The notes beneath the pieces are model-generated. The model made no database searches. It saw only the letters and a list, made by a program, of their open reading frames with translations, and was not told where the DNA came from. Both the position numbers and the translations under genes were made by a program. 64,000 bases of DNA from Bacteroidales bacterium. Lineage in GTDB: Bacteria; Bacteroidota; Bacteroidia; Bacteroidales; FEN-979. Below are positions 1 through 8,585 of this stretch, piece after piece. Numbering within the stretch: position 1 is the first letter of the stretch; each line of letters opens with the position of its first letter. The stretch spans positions 21,912-85,911 of the forward strand of contig JAUXWT010000061.1 in the NCBI GenBank assembly GCA_030681475.1, given 5' to 3'.

Positions 1-376
1 CGCCAAATCCGGGAATGAATGGCTTGTTACCATTCAATCGTTCCCAGGGGCCATAATTTATTTCGGCAAATTGCTTCATAAGCGGATTTTGTATCGTGTC
101 AAGAAAAGCTGTTTTGTCACCGATCGTCTGTTCCCAATAGAGACCGTCAATGAGGTCTGCTGCTTCGATGAGGATAGGGATCATCTGTTTTTCCTTTTCA
201 GTGAGTTTCGAAAGGTCGGTTGTGAGTCGCACCGAAACATATTCGTTTATTTTACCCATTAGAATTGAATCCTCAGAATCTGCGGTTGATGTCTGATTTC
301 CGGATTGATAATTGCAACCTGCAAACATGAATAAAGATGTGGCAATAACCAGCATCACAATCAATTTTTTTACCAT
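1..376 (-). CDS. Probable M49-like (DPP III family) metallopeptidase lipoprotein, N-terminal part, cut by window edge
   Basis: Only the first 125 codons lie in the window. They begin at ATG 374-376 (MVKKLIVMLV) with a short basic start, a hydrophobic stretch and a lipobox ending FAGC (Cys21), so this should be a lipoprotein. The mature part has LTEKEKQMIPILIEAADLI and later INYGPWERLNGNKPFIPG. I recall this pattern from the N-terminal region of the Bacteroidota dipeptidyl-peptidase III-like (family M49) zinc peptidases. The catalytic HExxGH motif would lie beyond the window, so the activity is inferred, not seen. The gene is transcribed away from the SPFH gene, and a TACTTTTG -7 box lies at 401-408. 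Confidence 0.6.
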   Translation of the reverse strand, partial: MVKKLIVMLVIATSLFMFAGCNYQSGNQTSTADSEDSILMGKINEYVSVRLTTDLSKLTEKEKQMIPILIEAADLIDGLYWEQTIGDKTAFLDTIQNPLMKQFAEINYGPWERLNGNKPFIPGFG

Positions 377-400
377 GATTTTAAAATTTTGGATGTTTAG

Positions 401-408
401 CAAAAGTA
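401..408 (-). promoter_or_regulatory. -7 promoter box of the M49-like lipoprotein gene
   Basis: On the minus strand this reads TACTTTTG, a match to the Bacteroidota -7 consensus TAnnTTTG, 24 bases before the start codon. No TTG at the expected -33 distance was found. Confidence 0.4.
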
Positions 409-443
409 AAAAAAATAGAATTGTGTTTATAAACTTAAACACA

Positions 444-475
444 TTTGATTTGCACCGGAAATATTCCTAAGTTTG
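444..475 (+). promoter_or_regulatory. Promoter of the SPFH gene
   Basis: TTTG (444-447), a 20-base spacer, then TAAGTTTG (468-475): a full match to the Bacteroidota primary-sigma promoter (TTTG-N19..21-TAnnTTTG). It leaves a leader of about 28 bases before ATG 511. Confidence 0.7.
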
Positions 476-510
476 TTAAAATTTTTACTAAACCTTAAAT
501 CAAAATCGCC

Positions 511-1398
511 ATGAACAATGTTATTATTCTGATCATCGCCGGAGCAGTCATTTTTCTTTTCTTTTCAGGTATCCGGATCGTTCGTCCGACCCATCGTGGA
601 TTAATAGAACGTTTCGGGAAATACAATCGCTTTGCAAATCCTGGTTTTCACTGGATCATTCCTATGATTGATTTAATGTACCAGGTGAATATAACAGAGA
701 AAATGATCGATGCCGAACCGCAGGAGATCATTACAAACGACAACCTGAACGCAAAGGTTGATGCCCAGGTCTATTTCAAGATAAAAGACGACGAAGCAAG
801 TGTGAAGAATTCACAGTACAATGTCAATAAAATTGAATATCAGATTGTGAACCTCGCCCGTACAACCTTGCGTAACATTATCGGAACGATGACTTTAAAA
901 TCTGCAAACAGTGAACGTGGAAAAATCAATAAGGAACTTCACGGAACCCTGCTTGATGAGACCAGGAGTTGGGGAATCATGATCATTCGTACCGAATTAA
1001 AGGAGATTGACCCTCCGAAGGATGTTCAGGAAACCATGAACAAAATCGTAAAGGCTGAAAATGAAAAAATTGCGGCTGTTGATTACGCTACTGCTGCAGA
1101 AACCAAGGCCGACGGAGAAAAACGTGCTGAAATCAGGCGTGCCGAGGGAGTGAAACAAGGCCAGATACTCAGGGCAGAAGGCGAAGCCCAGGCAATTGCC
1201 CTGGTCAACGAGGCAGCCGAAAAATACTTCATCGGCAATGCACAGATATTGCGTAAGATCCAGGCTTTGGAAACCTCCCTGAAAGACAATTCCAAAATCG
1301 TGGTTCCGGCCGGTTCCGACCTGGTAAATGTGTTGGGCGATATGGCAGGTATCATCCCAATAAGAGAAAAACCTGATACAACCTATGCACCGGTTTAA
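511..1398 (+). CDS. SPFH/band-7 membrane protein (stomatin/paraslipin, QmcA-like)
   Basis: A 295-aa protein with one N-terminal membrane segment (residues 4-22, IILIIAGAVIFLFF) followed by an SPFH domain: RPTHRGLIERFGKYNRFANPG at about 25-45 is the usual entry of stomatin-like proteins. A charged, Ala/Glu-rich coiled coil (about 180-240, with repeated AEG and EAQA motifs) precedes a short C-terminal tail. Family members form large ring-like oligomers in the membrane and scaffold membrane proteases such as FtsH. No NfeD-type partner is next to it, so a partner cannot be named here. It has its own promoter, and the next gene is a separate unit 225 bases downstream. Confidence 0.9.
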   Translation: MNNVIILIIAGAVIFLFFSGIRIVRPTHRGLIERFGKYNRFANPGFHWIIPMIDLMYQVNITEKMIDAEPQEIITNDNLNAKVDAQVYFKIKDDEASVKNSQYNVNKIEYQIVNLARTTLRNIIGTMTLKSANSERGKINKELHGTLLDETRSWGIMIIRTELKEIDPPKDVQETMNKIVKAENEKIAAVDYATAAETKADGEKRAEIRRAEGVKQGQILRAEGEAQAIALVNEAAEKYFIGNAQILRKIQALETSLKDNSKIVVPAGSDLVNVLGDMAGIIPIREKPDTTYAPV

Positions 1399-1535
1399 CA
1401 AGGAATCGAGGTAACTTTTCCTATTTCCTCCTATTCATGCTTTCTCCGCCTGATACGCAATCGGATTTCATTGGTAGAAAATATCCAAATAATTTAATTA
1501 TTTTCGGATGTGTATATCAGTTGTTAAATATTCCT

Positions 1536-1543
1536 TATCTTTG
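1536..1543 (+). promoter_or_regulatory. -7 promoter box of the TPR sensor kinase gene
   Basis: TATCTTTG matches TAnnTTTG. It lies 80 bases before ATG 1624, and no convincing -33 TTG was found. Confidence 0.4.
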
Positions 1544-1623
1544 GTCTAAATGTTTTTTGAACTGACAAACAAGTCCTCTTTATTTTGTTCATCATATCTA
1601 TTGATACAGTTTATTTGAAAATT

Positions 1624-3534
1624 ATGGCCGCACCGTTAAAAATACTTGTTTTAACGCTCTTGATAATTGTATTGATTTGTCCGTTCAGTATGAGGGCGGA
1701 ATCAGCAAAGAAACCTGTTGAAACTGCCTTGCAAGGAACCATAAGCGATACGCTTAGGGCGTTAGGCTTGCTTGTTGAAAGGAATAAAATCAGCAATAAC
1801 CCGCTTGCAATCAAATATGCACGGTCAGCACTGTCCTTTGCCCGAAAAAGCGACTCTGTATCTGACCTGGTTAATGCATACCGTTGGATGGGGAAGGCAT
1901 ATTTGCAGAATCAAAAAGATTCGAGTTATTATTATTATAATCTGGCTTTGCAAATTGCCAACAGCAACAACCTTGTAAGTCTTAAGATTCATATTTTCTT
2001 TAATCTGGCCACCCTGTACTCGGCCGCTTATAATTATAAAACATCTATATCACTGTTGGATTCATCCATCACATTGGCTAAATCAGTCAAAGATCATGTG
2101 GGTATTACCAATGCCTATATGGCGCTTGGCACGATCAAATATAACATTCACGACTTTGAAAGCTCGCGTCTGATGTTTGAATCTGCGCTGGAGGTTGCAC
2201 GTGGTAATAATTTATATAAACAGATGGGTGTCGCCTTGGGAAATCTTGCCCGAAAACCATTCGAAAAGGATGTCAGAAGATCAACCAGCATGCAAAAAGA
2301 GGCACTATCTTATTTGAATAATGTCAGTGGCGCTGAAGAGGAAATGGCATACATTTTTATCAACATGGGTAATAATCTAAATGCAAAACCTGATTCAGCC
2401 CTGTTTTATTATAAAGCGGCGCTTAAACTTGCACTCAATGCAAATTTGCCAAAGGTTCTCTTTGGCGCTTATAACGGCATGGCATACAGTTATTTAGATA
2501 AAAATGATCTGCAACGGGCGGAAAGTTGTTTAAAAGATCAGGCAATACCTGTTGCACTTGAAAAGAAGGACAATGATTGGTTGTCTTCGCTGTATGATAC
2601 CTACGCTGACGTTTGCATTGCAAAAGGAGATTATAAGCGTGCCTGGGAATATCAAAGGAAAGCGATGAAAGCACGGGAACTGGATAATATGCAAAAAGGC
2701 GCTGATCAGGTCAGGTTACTGGCTGCCTTACTGGAACTGAAAAACAAGGAATTGATCATTCAGAATGAAGAAAAATTGTTGTTGGTTCAGCAAAATCGGA
2801 TCCAACAAACCGAACTATGGCTTGCTATTGCGCTTCTTCTGGTTGTTGCCTCTGTATTTACGACGCTTATTCTGCAGCAGCGTGGGCGTGCAAGGTTTCA
2901 TAAAGAGCAGATCGGCTCGGCGAAAAGACTTATCGAGATGGAGGAAACCGAAAAAGGACGGACTGCAAGAGAGTTGCACGATCTAACCGGACAGCTTGTC
3001 CTGGGGATCTCAGGCACCATTGAAAATATTGATTTTCCTGATAATGAGATCAAAGAACTCATCAAGGGCAGGATCAAGGAACTGGGAGCGAGCATCCGCC
3101 AGATATCACATCGGATGAACAGGGCTATGATTGAGCATTTCACCTTTAGCGAAATGATAACCGGTTTATGTGAGGACACACAAAAATTGTCGCGAATGAA
3201 GGTTGACCTTGAGATACCCGATGAACTGGCCGACTTGCCGAACGAATTTGTGCTGCACTTTTACCGTATAACACAGGAATTACTGACTAATGCGGGAAAA
3301 TATGCCAAGGATAGTCAGGTGAAGCTAAAAGTTTTATCCAAAAACGGAAAACTTATGCTATTTTATTCTGACAATGGCCCCGGTTTTGACCCTGAAGAGA
3401 AAAGAAAACCGAGTATGGGTATTTTAAATATTTTTGAACGGGCAAAAATGGTTGGCGGTCAAGCAAAATTAACTACCGGCCCTGGGAAAGGAACTTCATG
3501 GGAGATCTCTTTTCCCATGACCTTTAAAACATAA
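1624..3534 (+). CDS. TPR-containing sensor histidine kinase (HisKA_3/NarX type)
   Basis: I chose ATG 1624 (MAAPLKILVLTLLIIV) because it gives a proper signal peptide; a TTG 39 bases upstream only adds a non-signal tail. The 636-aa product has a periplasmic region of tetratricopeptide-like helices (about 45-390). One membrane helix follows at about 398-420 (LWLAIALLLVVASVFTTLIL). The cytoplasmic HisKA_3 phospho-acceptor motif is ARELHDLTGQLV, and the HATPase domain has N-box ELLTNAGKYA and G-box DNGPGFDP. Such kinases autophosphorylate on the His of LHD and pass phosphate to a NarL-type regulator. The response regulator 18 bases downstream is the obvious partner. What the TPR domain senses is not evident. 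Confidence 0.9.
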   Translation: MAAPLKILVLTLLIIVLICPFSMRAESAKKPVETALQGTISDTLRALGLLVERNKISNNPLAIKYARSALSFARKSDSVSDLVNAYRWMGKAYLQNQKDSSYYYYNLALQIANSNNLVSLKIHIFFNLATLYSAAYNYKTSISLLDSSITLAKSVKDHVGITNAYMALGTIKYNIHDFESSRLMFESALEVARGNNLYKQMGVALGNLARKPFEKDVRRSTSMQKEALSYLNNVSGAEEEMAYIFINMGNNLNAKPDSALFYYKAALKLALNANLPKVLFGAYNGMAYSYLDKNDLQRAESCLKDQAIPVALEKKDNDWLSSLYDTYADVCIAKGDYKRAWEYQRKAMKARELDNMQKGADQVRLLAALLELKNKELIIQNEEKLLLVQQNRIQQTELWLAIALLLVVASVFTTLILQQRGRARFHKEQIGSAKRLIEMEETEKGRTARELHDLTGQLVLGISGTIENIDFPDNEIKELIKGRIKELGASIRQISHRMNRAMIEHFTFSEMITGLCEDTQKLSRMKVDLEIPDELADLPNEFVLHFYRITQELLTNAGKYAKDSQVKLKVLSKNGKLMLFYSDNGPGFDPEEKRKPSMGILNIFERAKMVGGQAKLTTGPGKGTSWEISFPMTFKT

Positions 3535-3552
3535 TTTAAAGCTATTACCATT

Positions 3553-4182
3553 ATGATACGGCTATTTATCGTTGAGGATCATCCGGTGATCGTTACAGGA
3601 GTAAAAAATCTCTTTCGGCCATCCCGCGATGGAATAGAGATTACAGATAATGCCTTCAGCGTTGATGACGCAGTATTGAAGGCTAAACCCGATACCTTTG
3701 ATATTTTTCTGCTGGATTTATGGCTTCCGGATGCACATCCATTGATGAATGTCAAGAAATTAAAGGAAAAATTTCCCGGAAAACCAATTGTTATCTTTAC
3801 TTCCGAGGATTCTGCCTCATGGCAGCGTAAGATGTTTGAGGCCGGTGTGATGGCCTATTTGCTTAAGAGTACAAACAAGACGGAGATAAAATCCACCCTT
3901 GAAAAGGTTATCAGAGGCCAGATTGTATTTTCCGGGCTCGTCGAACCTGATTATGAAAAGAAACTGGCTACGGTTTTATCCGGTCAGAAATATCATCTGA
4001 CCCCGAATCAACAGGAACTTGTCATTCTCTTGTCATCCGGACTGACACAACAGCAAATCGCTGATGCCAAAAAGACAAGCGTCTCAACTGTAGAAAAAAC
4101 CCTCAAACATGTACGTGAAAGATGTGATGCAAAAAACAATGCAGAACTCGTAAAAATACTTCTTGAAAAAGGTATAATCTGA
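3553..4182 (+). CDS. NarL/FixJ-family response regulator
   Basis: A 209-aa two-domain regulator. The receiver domain (1-125) has acidic residues E8/D9, the phospho-acceptor Asp55 in IFLLDLWLPD, and the switch Lys in AYLLKSTNKTE. The C-terminal LuxR-type helix-turn-helix (about 147-209) starts LTPNQQELVILLSSGLTQQQ and contains STVEKTLKHVRERC. It lies 18 bases after the TPR sensor kinase and is surely its partner. Targets are unknown. A palindrome with direct repeats at 4293-4325, just upstream of the next promoter, is one candidate site. Confidence 0.92.
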   Translation: MIRLFIVEDHPVIVTGVKNLFRPSRDGIEITDNAFSVDDAVLKAKPDTFDIFLLDLWLPDAHPLMNVKKLKEKFPGKPIVIFTSEDSASWQRKMFEAGVMAYLLKSTNKTEIKSTLEKVIRGQIVFSGLVEPDYEKKLATVLSGQKYHLTPNQQELVILLSSGLTQQQIADAKKTSVSTVEKTLKHVRERCDAKNNAELVKILLEKGII

Positions 4183-4292
4183 TTTTTTTATCATTTTTTT
4201 ATCAACAAAATTACGTTGCCTAACGTTATTTTAGTAAAAATCCGCCAAAATTTCAATTTCTCAGGCGAAAAAAATGGTTTCCATTATTTAAA

Positions 4293-4325
4293 ATAATCAT
4301 GTTGATTATCAGGCAGATAATCATG
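4293..4325. repeat. Direct repeat with palindrome, possible operator
   Basis: ATAATCATG occurs twice, 24 bases apart (4293-4301 and 4317-4325). Between and overlapping them is a perfect 7-bp inverted repeat, GATTATC-AGGCA-GATAATC (4304-4322). It lies about 56 bases upstream of the -33 box at 4381. An operator role is inference. Confidence 0.35.
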
Positions 4326-4380
4326 AGGCTGATTGTGAAAATTGCGGATTTCCTCAGTATCATTTTATGGAAATCCACTA

Positions 4381-4411
4381 TTGCGGAGGTTATGCTCGAA
4401 ACATAACTTTG
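4381..4411 (+). promoter_or_regulatory. Promoter of the small secreted protein gene at 4465
   Basis: TTG (4381-4383), a 20-base spacer, then TAACTTTG (4404-4411) fits the Bacteroidota consensus. The start codon is 53 bases further on. Confidence 0.65.
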
Positions 4412-4464
4412 TCAAACACGTATAATTCAAATGTTCTTTAATAAGAATTTAAAAACTCAGCCCC

Positions 4465-4845
4465 ATGAAAAAAATTATTCTGATTACATCTCTTTTTGTC
4501 CTCTTCGCAGGGTTAAATGGTTTGTTTGCACAGCAAATTCAGATCAATCCCATACCTCGTTTCAACTATCAGTTGACCGCACTCAACACCGGTTTCCAGG
4601 AAGCCATAAAGTATACCGGGACCAATCGCGAAAAACGTGATATGGACGTTGTGATCTCATCGAGTTCCGTCTCCGTCATTCCGGTATTCGCTACAGTGTG
4701 GGTCGTAAAAAACAATGTCATATTTAATGGACCATATACTATTTTTATGAATGAACCCCTTATTGTTCCAATTGATAACAGCGGCAGGTGGGGTGTCATA
4801 ATTAGATGTGATTGGAGTGTTTTAGCAAGTGTTTGGATCGATTAA
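4465..4845 (+). CDS. Small secreted protein of unknown function
   Basis: A 126-aa protein with a clear signal peptide (MKKIILITSLFVLFAGLNG, cleavage after LFAQ). The roughly 100-residue mature part is rich in Val, Ile, Ser and aromatics and looks like a small beta-sandwich (for example VVISSSSVSVIPVFATVWVV). It has a single Cys, and no T9SS tail or lipobox was found. I do not recognise the family. It is a monocistronic unit with a good promoter before it and a strong terminator after it. It lies directly downstream of the NarL-type regulator, which may control it (inference from position only). Confidence 0.75.
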   Translation: MKKIILITSLFVLFAGLNGLFAQQIQINPIPRFNYQLTALNTGFQEAIKYTGTNREKRDMDVVISSSSVSVIPVFATVWVVKNNVIFNGPYTIFMNEPLIVPIDNSGRWGVIIRCDWSVLASVWID

Positions 4846-4866
4846 TGGTTGTTTTTTATTGAATAT

Positions 4867-4907
4867 AACAAACAGAAGCGCCTGTTAGGTTGCTTCTGTT
4901 TGTTTTT
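4867..4907 (+). terminator. Rho-independent terminator
   Basis: A perfect 13-bp stem, AACAAACAGAAGC (4867-4879) with GCTTCTGTTTGTT (4892-4904), closes a 12-base loop and runs into a T tract. It ends the unit of the gene at 4465-4845. Confidence 0.85.
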
Positions 4908-4974
4908 AGGATATCCCGGAATCTACGTTAGAATAACTTTTTACAATATCTCTTTCCCATATCTTATAATTTCT

Positions 4975-4982
4975 TATTTTTG
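4975..4982 (+). promoter_or_regulatory. Possible -7 box for the lutA-like gene
   Basis: TATTTTTG matches TAnnTTTG. It would give a leader of about 80 bases containing an octamer array. No -33 TTG was found. Confidence 0.35.
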
Positions 4983-5022
4983 ACAGCAGGTAACCAGGCC
5001 TGCTTTTTTAATTGCTGGGAAA

Positions 5023-5057
5023 CCCTGTTACTTTGTTACCCTGTCACCCTGTAACCC
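5023..5057 (-). repeat. Octamer tandem array (GGTRACAR type)
   Basis: Read on the minus strand this is about four degenerate units: GGTTACAG, GGTGACAG, GGTAACAA, AGTAACAG. The same word family recurs in opposite orientation at 56697-56751. It lies just before the lutA-like start codon. Confidence 0.7.
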
Positions 5058-5071
5058 GCTAAGTTAATATT

Positions 5072-5791
5072 TTGTTAGTCGATCTCTTCATACCATGTTT
5101 TGTCGATCAGTTTTATCCTGATACAGGAATGAACATGGTTAAAATCCTGGAAAAACTGGATGTCGCTGTAAACTATAACGGAAATCAGACATGTTGCGGG
5201 CAAATGGCATTTAACAGCGGGTTCTGGGAGGAATCGAAAAAGATGGGGGAAAAGTTTCTTAAAGATTTTCCAAATGACAGGCCCATTGTCGGCCCATCTG
5301 CCTCCTGCATCGGATTTATCCGCAATTATTATGGTTGGCTATTTCACAATACGGCTTATCATCTTGAGTACAAGCAACTTAAGAAAAATATTTTTGAATT
5401 TACCGATTTTTTAATCAATGAATTAAAGGTTGAAAATGTTGGCGCTTCCTTCCCGCACGTTGTCACCTACCATGATTCCTGTGCAGCGCTCAGGGAGTAT
5501 AATCTGAAGGATGAGCCACGAAAACTTTTGGCAAAAGTTGATGGCCTCGAGTTGCGGGAAATGAAAGAAAATGACGTCTGTTGTGGATTTGGAGGTACCT
5601 TTTCAGCCAAATTTGAACCTGTTTCCGCAGCAATGGCAGAGCAAAAAGTCAATCGTGCCCTCGAAACCGGCGCTGCCTACATTGTATCTACCGATTCGTC
5701 GTGCCTGATGAATCAACAAGCCTATATCGACAAACACAAGCTGCCTATCCAGACTATTCATATTATTGATGTTCTGGCGTCAGGGTGGTGA
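5072..5791 (+). CDS. lutA: LutA/YkgE-like Fe-S oxidoreductase subunit (two CCG domains)
   Basis: A 239-aa protein, the usual length for LutA, with two cysteine-rich CCG modules: NQTCCGQMAFNSG and NDVCCGFGGTFSAK. In the LutABC lactate-oxidation system this subunit carries part of the iron-sulfur electron chain. No ATG fits: an in-frame TAA lies at 5060-5062 and the TTG at 5072 aligns with the normal first Met (family start MKVDLFIPCF, here TTG-LVDLFIPCF), so I call a TTG start. The gene is solitary, with no lutB or lutC nearby, so lactate use cannot be concluded. An octamer array ends 14 bases before the start. Confidence 0.82.
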   Translation: MLVDLFIPCFVDQFYPDTGMNMVKILEKLDVAVNYNGNQTCCGQMAFNSGFWEESKKMGEKFLKDFPNDRPIVGPSASCIGFIRNYYGWLFHNTAYHLEYKQLKKNIFEFTDFLINELKVENVGASFPHVVTYHDSCAALREYNLKDEPRKLLAKVDGLELREMKENDVCCGFGGTFSAKFEPVSAAMAEQKVNRALETGAAYIVSTDSSCLMNQQAYIDKHKLPIQTIHIIDVLASGW

Positions 5792-5841
5792 CAACTCAAA
5801 GTCCTCCACGATTATTCCCGCGGTTTTTTCTATTTTTATTG

Positions 5842-5849
5842 TATTTTTG
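5842..5849 (+). promoter_or_regulatory. -7 promoter box of the 5892-12720 gene run
   Basis: TATTTTTG matches TAnnTTTG and lies 42 bases before ATG 5892. A -33 box is not clear. Confidence 0.4.
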
Positions 5850-5891
5850 TAAATTACAAATCCAGTAATTCAAACCATTAATTATAAACGG

Positions 5892-6320
5892 ATGAAACGT
5901 CTCCTTTTTTTTACCCCGATGTTTTTTGCGATTTTAACCGTCAGCGCCCAACAACCGGGAGTTCAACCTGATGATCCCGCCTTTATCGCGAAATATGCAA
6001 ATTTTAATTTTAAAGGTAAGTTTGCATCTGTCATTGAAAGCGATGGAATTAACAACTATTTTCTGCTCGATTTTTCACAATTGCCAACAAGGTTTGATCG
6101 TGTGTATTTCATGAACGTTAGTTTTGCTTCAAAAGAAATTATAAATATCGACCCGGATTTAAACAAAACCAGAGTTTGTTTTATGGCAAATGTTAAATAC
6201 GATCAAAATGAAGTTTTGGCAATTTATGACGATATTAAAAAGAAGGTGGTAGAAACTTCATTTTCATTGCCGGCAGATAAGAAGGCGGAGTGGCTTAAAA
6301 ATAACGATAAATACAATTAA
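5892..6320 (+). CDS. Small secreted protein of unknown function
   Basis: A 142-aa protein with a signal peptide (MKRLLFFTPMFFAILTVSAQ). The mature part has FNFKGKFASVIESDGINN, then FLLDFSQLPTRFDRVYFMN and a charged C-terminus. I do not recognise the family and saw no sorting domain. It starts a tight plus-strand run: 12 bases to the T9SS type A gene, which overlaps the T9SS type B gene by one base, which overlaps tex by four. It may act with the two T9SS proteins, for example as a periplasmic helper; this rests on position alone. Confidence 0.7.
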   Translation: MKRLLFFTPMFFAILTVSAQQPGVQPDDPAFIAKYANFNFKGKFASVIESDGINNYFLLDFSQLPTRFDRVYFMNVSFASKEIINIDPDLNKTRVCFMANVKYDQNEVLAIYDDIKKKVVETSFSLPADKKAEWLKNNDKYN

Positions 6321-6332
6321 TACGATACGGGT

Positions 6333-8585
6333 ATGAAAAAGAACTGGTGCCTTTTTATTGTGTTCCTGATGATATGTGGAGCAATCAATGCCCAACAGGG
6401 CGGTGGTAGCAACAATACCTGTGAAACAGCAGCCCCATTTTGTACCGGCACTTTATATTCATTCCCGGCAGGTGTCAACGCAGGTACCGGTCAGGTTGGC
6501 CCTTACTATGGATGCCTTTTAACCAGGCCGAATCCGGCATGGTATTATATGAAGGTTGCCAACTCAGGAAACATCATCATTCAAATGCACAGTGAGCCGG
6601 CAAAAGACATCGATTTCTGTTGCTGGGGACCTTTTACCTCTCAGGAGTGCTGCGGACAGCTTACGCAGCCGAAAATTGTGTCGTGCAGTTATTCTACAGC
6701 GGCCTATGAAACCTGCAACATCCCTAATGCGATCACGGGGCAGTATTACATGCTGGTTATAACGAATTATTCCAATCAACCATGCAATATCATTTTTCAG
6801 CAAACCGGTGGAACAGGAACAACGGATTGCTCGATCCTGCCTCCGCCCTGTACCAGCAATAGTCCGATCTGCAAAGGACAAACCCTGCAACTTGCGGCTC
6901 AAACGATCTCGGGCGCAACATATTATTGGTGGGGACCGGCCGGGTTTGCATCTTCACTGCAGAATCCTACCATACCAAATGCTACTCCGGCTAATTCCGG
7001 TTCCTATTTTCTCAGGGTTGTTGTGGGTGGACAGCCAAGCAGCGATACTTCAATCACAGTGGTAAATGTTTATAATCCCACGGCAAATGCAGGAAATGAT
7101 ACTACAATTTTAAATGGAGTAACAACCACGTTGCATGGAAAATGCGTGGGTGGCAGCGGCGCCTATCACTATAAATGGTCGCCGGCATCATTGCTTATCA
7201 ACGATAGTGTGCAAAATCCCCAAACCGTTAATTTGTTTACCAGCCAGGTCTTTACCCTGAAGGTAACAGATGCTGCGGTAAATTGTCAATCAACTGATAT
7301 GGTATCCATCAATATTGAGGGTGGCGCTCTTGCGGTGAATGCCGTTGCAAACCCATCTTCTATTTGCTTTGGAGGTACTTCCCAGATACAGGCAATTGGT
7401 TCAGGAGGCGCTGGTAACTATACCTACCAATGGACCGGCCCAAATGGTTTTTTATCGACATTGCAGAACCCTACAGTAGCGCCAACGGTCACTTCAACCT
7501 ATCAGGTAACTACCTTTGATGGTTATAATATGGTGACAGGATCGGTGACCGTGACCGTAATCCCTTTGCCTGTAGCTAATGCCGGTACTTCGAAATCAAT
7601 TCCTTACGGCACTTATACCTTCCTTAATGGCTCAGTTTTAAATGGTAACAGCAGTTATTATTATAGCTGGTCGCCGGCGAATCAACTACTCAACGCCGGA
7701 ATTCAGAATCCACAAACGGTAAATCTGACAACCACAACAGTTTTCTCACTTATTGCTACCGACCTTACCACCAACTGTGTGAGTACCAATGATGCAACTG
7801 TTGCTATTGAAGTATCCGGAGGCGCGTTGAATGTCAATCCTGTCGCAACCCCCGGATCTATATGCAGGGGTGATTCAACACGGCTGCACGCCTCAGCCGG
7901 TGGAGGAAATGTAGGGTTTTACGAGTATTTGTGGAGTTCAGAACCCATAGGATTCACATCCGCTGACCCTAATCCAATGGTACATCCCCTGGTGAATACA
8001 ACATATTATCTCACAGTTACCGACCAGTTTAATACAACTCAGGGGAGTACTGCCGTCGTTATATACCCCGAACCTGTAATTCAACTGGGACCAACAGATA
8101 CCACTGTTTGTATTTATGATACCGTAAGATTAAATGCCGGAAATCCCGGCTCGGCATACCTGTGGTCGAATGGGTCAACCGATCAACGGATCTCATTTGG
8201 TACCACCGGAATTGGATTTGATAAGCAGGTCTATTCCGTTGAAGTTGTTAACGAAAATGGGTGCAGGGCTAATGGTACAATAAATGTTATTTTTTCATTC
8301 GATCTATGTACCGGGATTGACGATTTGAATCCTTCCGGTCATATCCGGATTTATCCGAATCCGGCAAGAAATTTTATCAGAATTGATGCGGATGGCATTT
8401 CCGGGATAACTTCCGGTACCTTGCTCACAACCCTGGGTTACGTTTTACGAAAGTTCACTATTCAGGATCCGGCAGATGCAGTATCGTCAATAAACCTTGA
8501 TCTGTCAGGTCTTCCCAAAGGGGTTTATCTCGTTAGGTTTAATAATTCATCTTTCACTCATATTCAAAAGCTGGTAATTAAATAG
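6333..8585 (+). CDS. Surface protein with PKD/Ig-like modules and T9SS type A sorting domain
   Basis: A 750-aa protein. Signal peptide 1-20 (cleaved after INAQ). An N-terminal Cys-rich domain (about 28-165) contains YSFPAG, GPYYGCL, PAWYYMKV and DIDFCCWGPF; the same domain opens the protein at 34034-36829. Three or four Ig/PKD-like modules follow (about 170-590), with paired phrases such as YHYKWSPASLLINDSVQNPQ and YYYSWSPANQLLNAGIQNPQ. The C-terminal about 85 residues form a T9SS type A sorting domain (HIRIYPNPARNFIRID, then LPKGVYLVRF, ending KLVIK). Such proteins cross the outer membrane by T9SS and are usually anchored or released at the surface. The stop codon overlaps the GTG start of the next gene. 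Confidence 0.9.
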   Translation: MKKNWCLFIVFLMICGAINAQQGGGSNNTCETAAPFCTGTLYSFPAGVNAGTGQVGPYYGCLLTRPNPAWYYMKVANSGNIIIQMHSEPAKDIDFCCWGPFTSQECCGQLTQPKIVSCSYSTAAYETCNIPNAITGQYYMLVITNYSNQPCNIIFQQTGGTGTTDCSILPPPCTSNSPICKGQTLQLAAQTISGATYYWWGPAGFASSLQNPTIPNATPANSGSYFLRVVVGGQPSSDTSITVVNVYNPTANAGNDTTILNGVTTTLHGKCVGGSGAYHYKWSPASLLINDSVQNPQTVNLFTSQVFTLKVTDAAVNCQSTDMVSINIEGGALAVNAVANPSSICFGGTSQIQAIGSGGAGNYTYQWTGPNGFLSTLQNPTVAPTVTSTYQVTTFDGYNMVTGSVTVTVIPLPVANAGTSKSIPYGTYTFLNGSVLNGNSSYYYSWSPANQLLNAGIQNPQTVNLTTTTVFSLIATDLTTNCVSTNDATVAIEVSGGALNVNPVATPGSICRGDSTRLHASAGGGNVGFYEYLWSSEPIGFTSADPNPMVHPLVNTTYYLTVTDQFNTTQGSTAVVIYPEPVIQLGPTDTTVCIYDTVRLNAGNPGSAYLWSNGSTDQRISFGTTGIGFDKQVYSVEVVNENGCRANGTINVIFSFDLCTGIDDLNPSGHIRIYPNPARNFIRIDADGISGITSGTLLTTLGYVLRKFTIQDPADAVSSINLDLSGLPKGVYLVRFNNSSFTHIQKLVIK

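Noticed and set aside
997..1401. Minus-strand frames inside the SPFH gene
   Set aside because: They overlap the coiled-coil coding region, where repeated codons keep several frames open. There is no independent support.
4183..4464. A terminator or small RNA directly after the NarL-type regulator
   Set aside because: Only a weak 5-bp stem (ACGTT/AACGT near 4213-4226) with no clean T run was seen. No other RNA signature could be supported.
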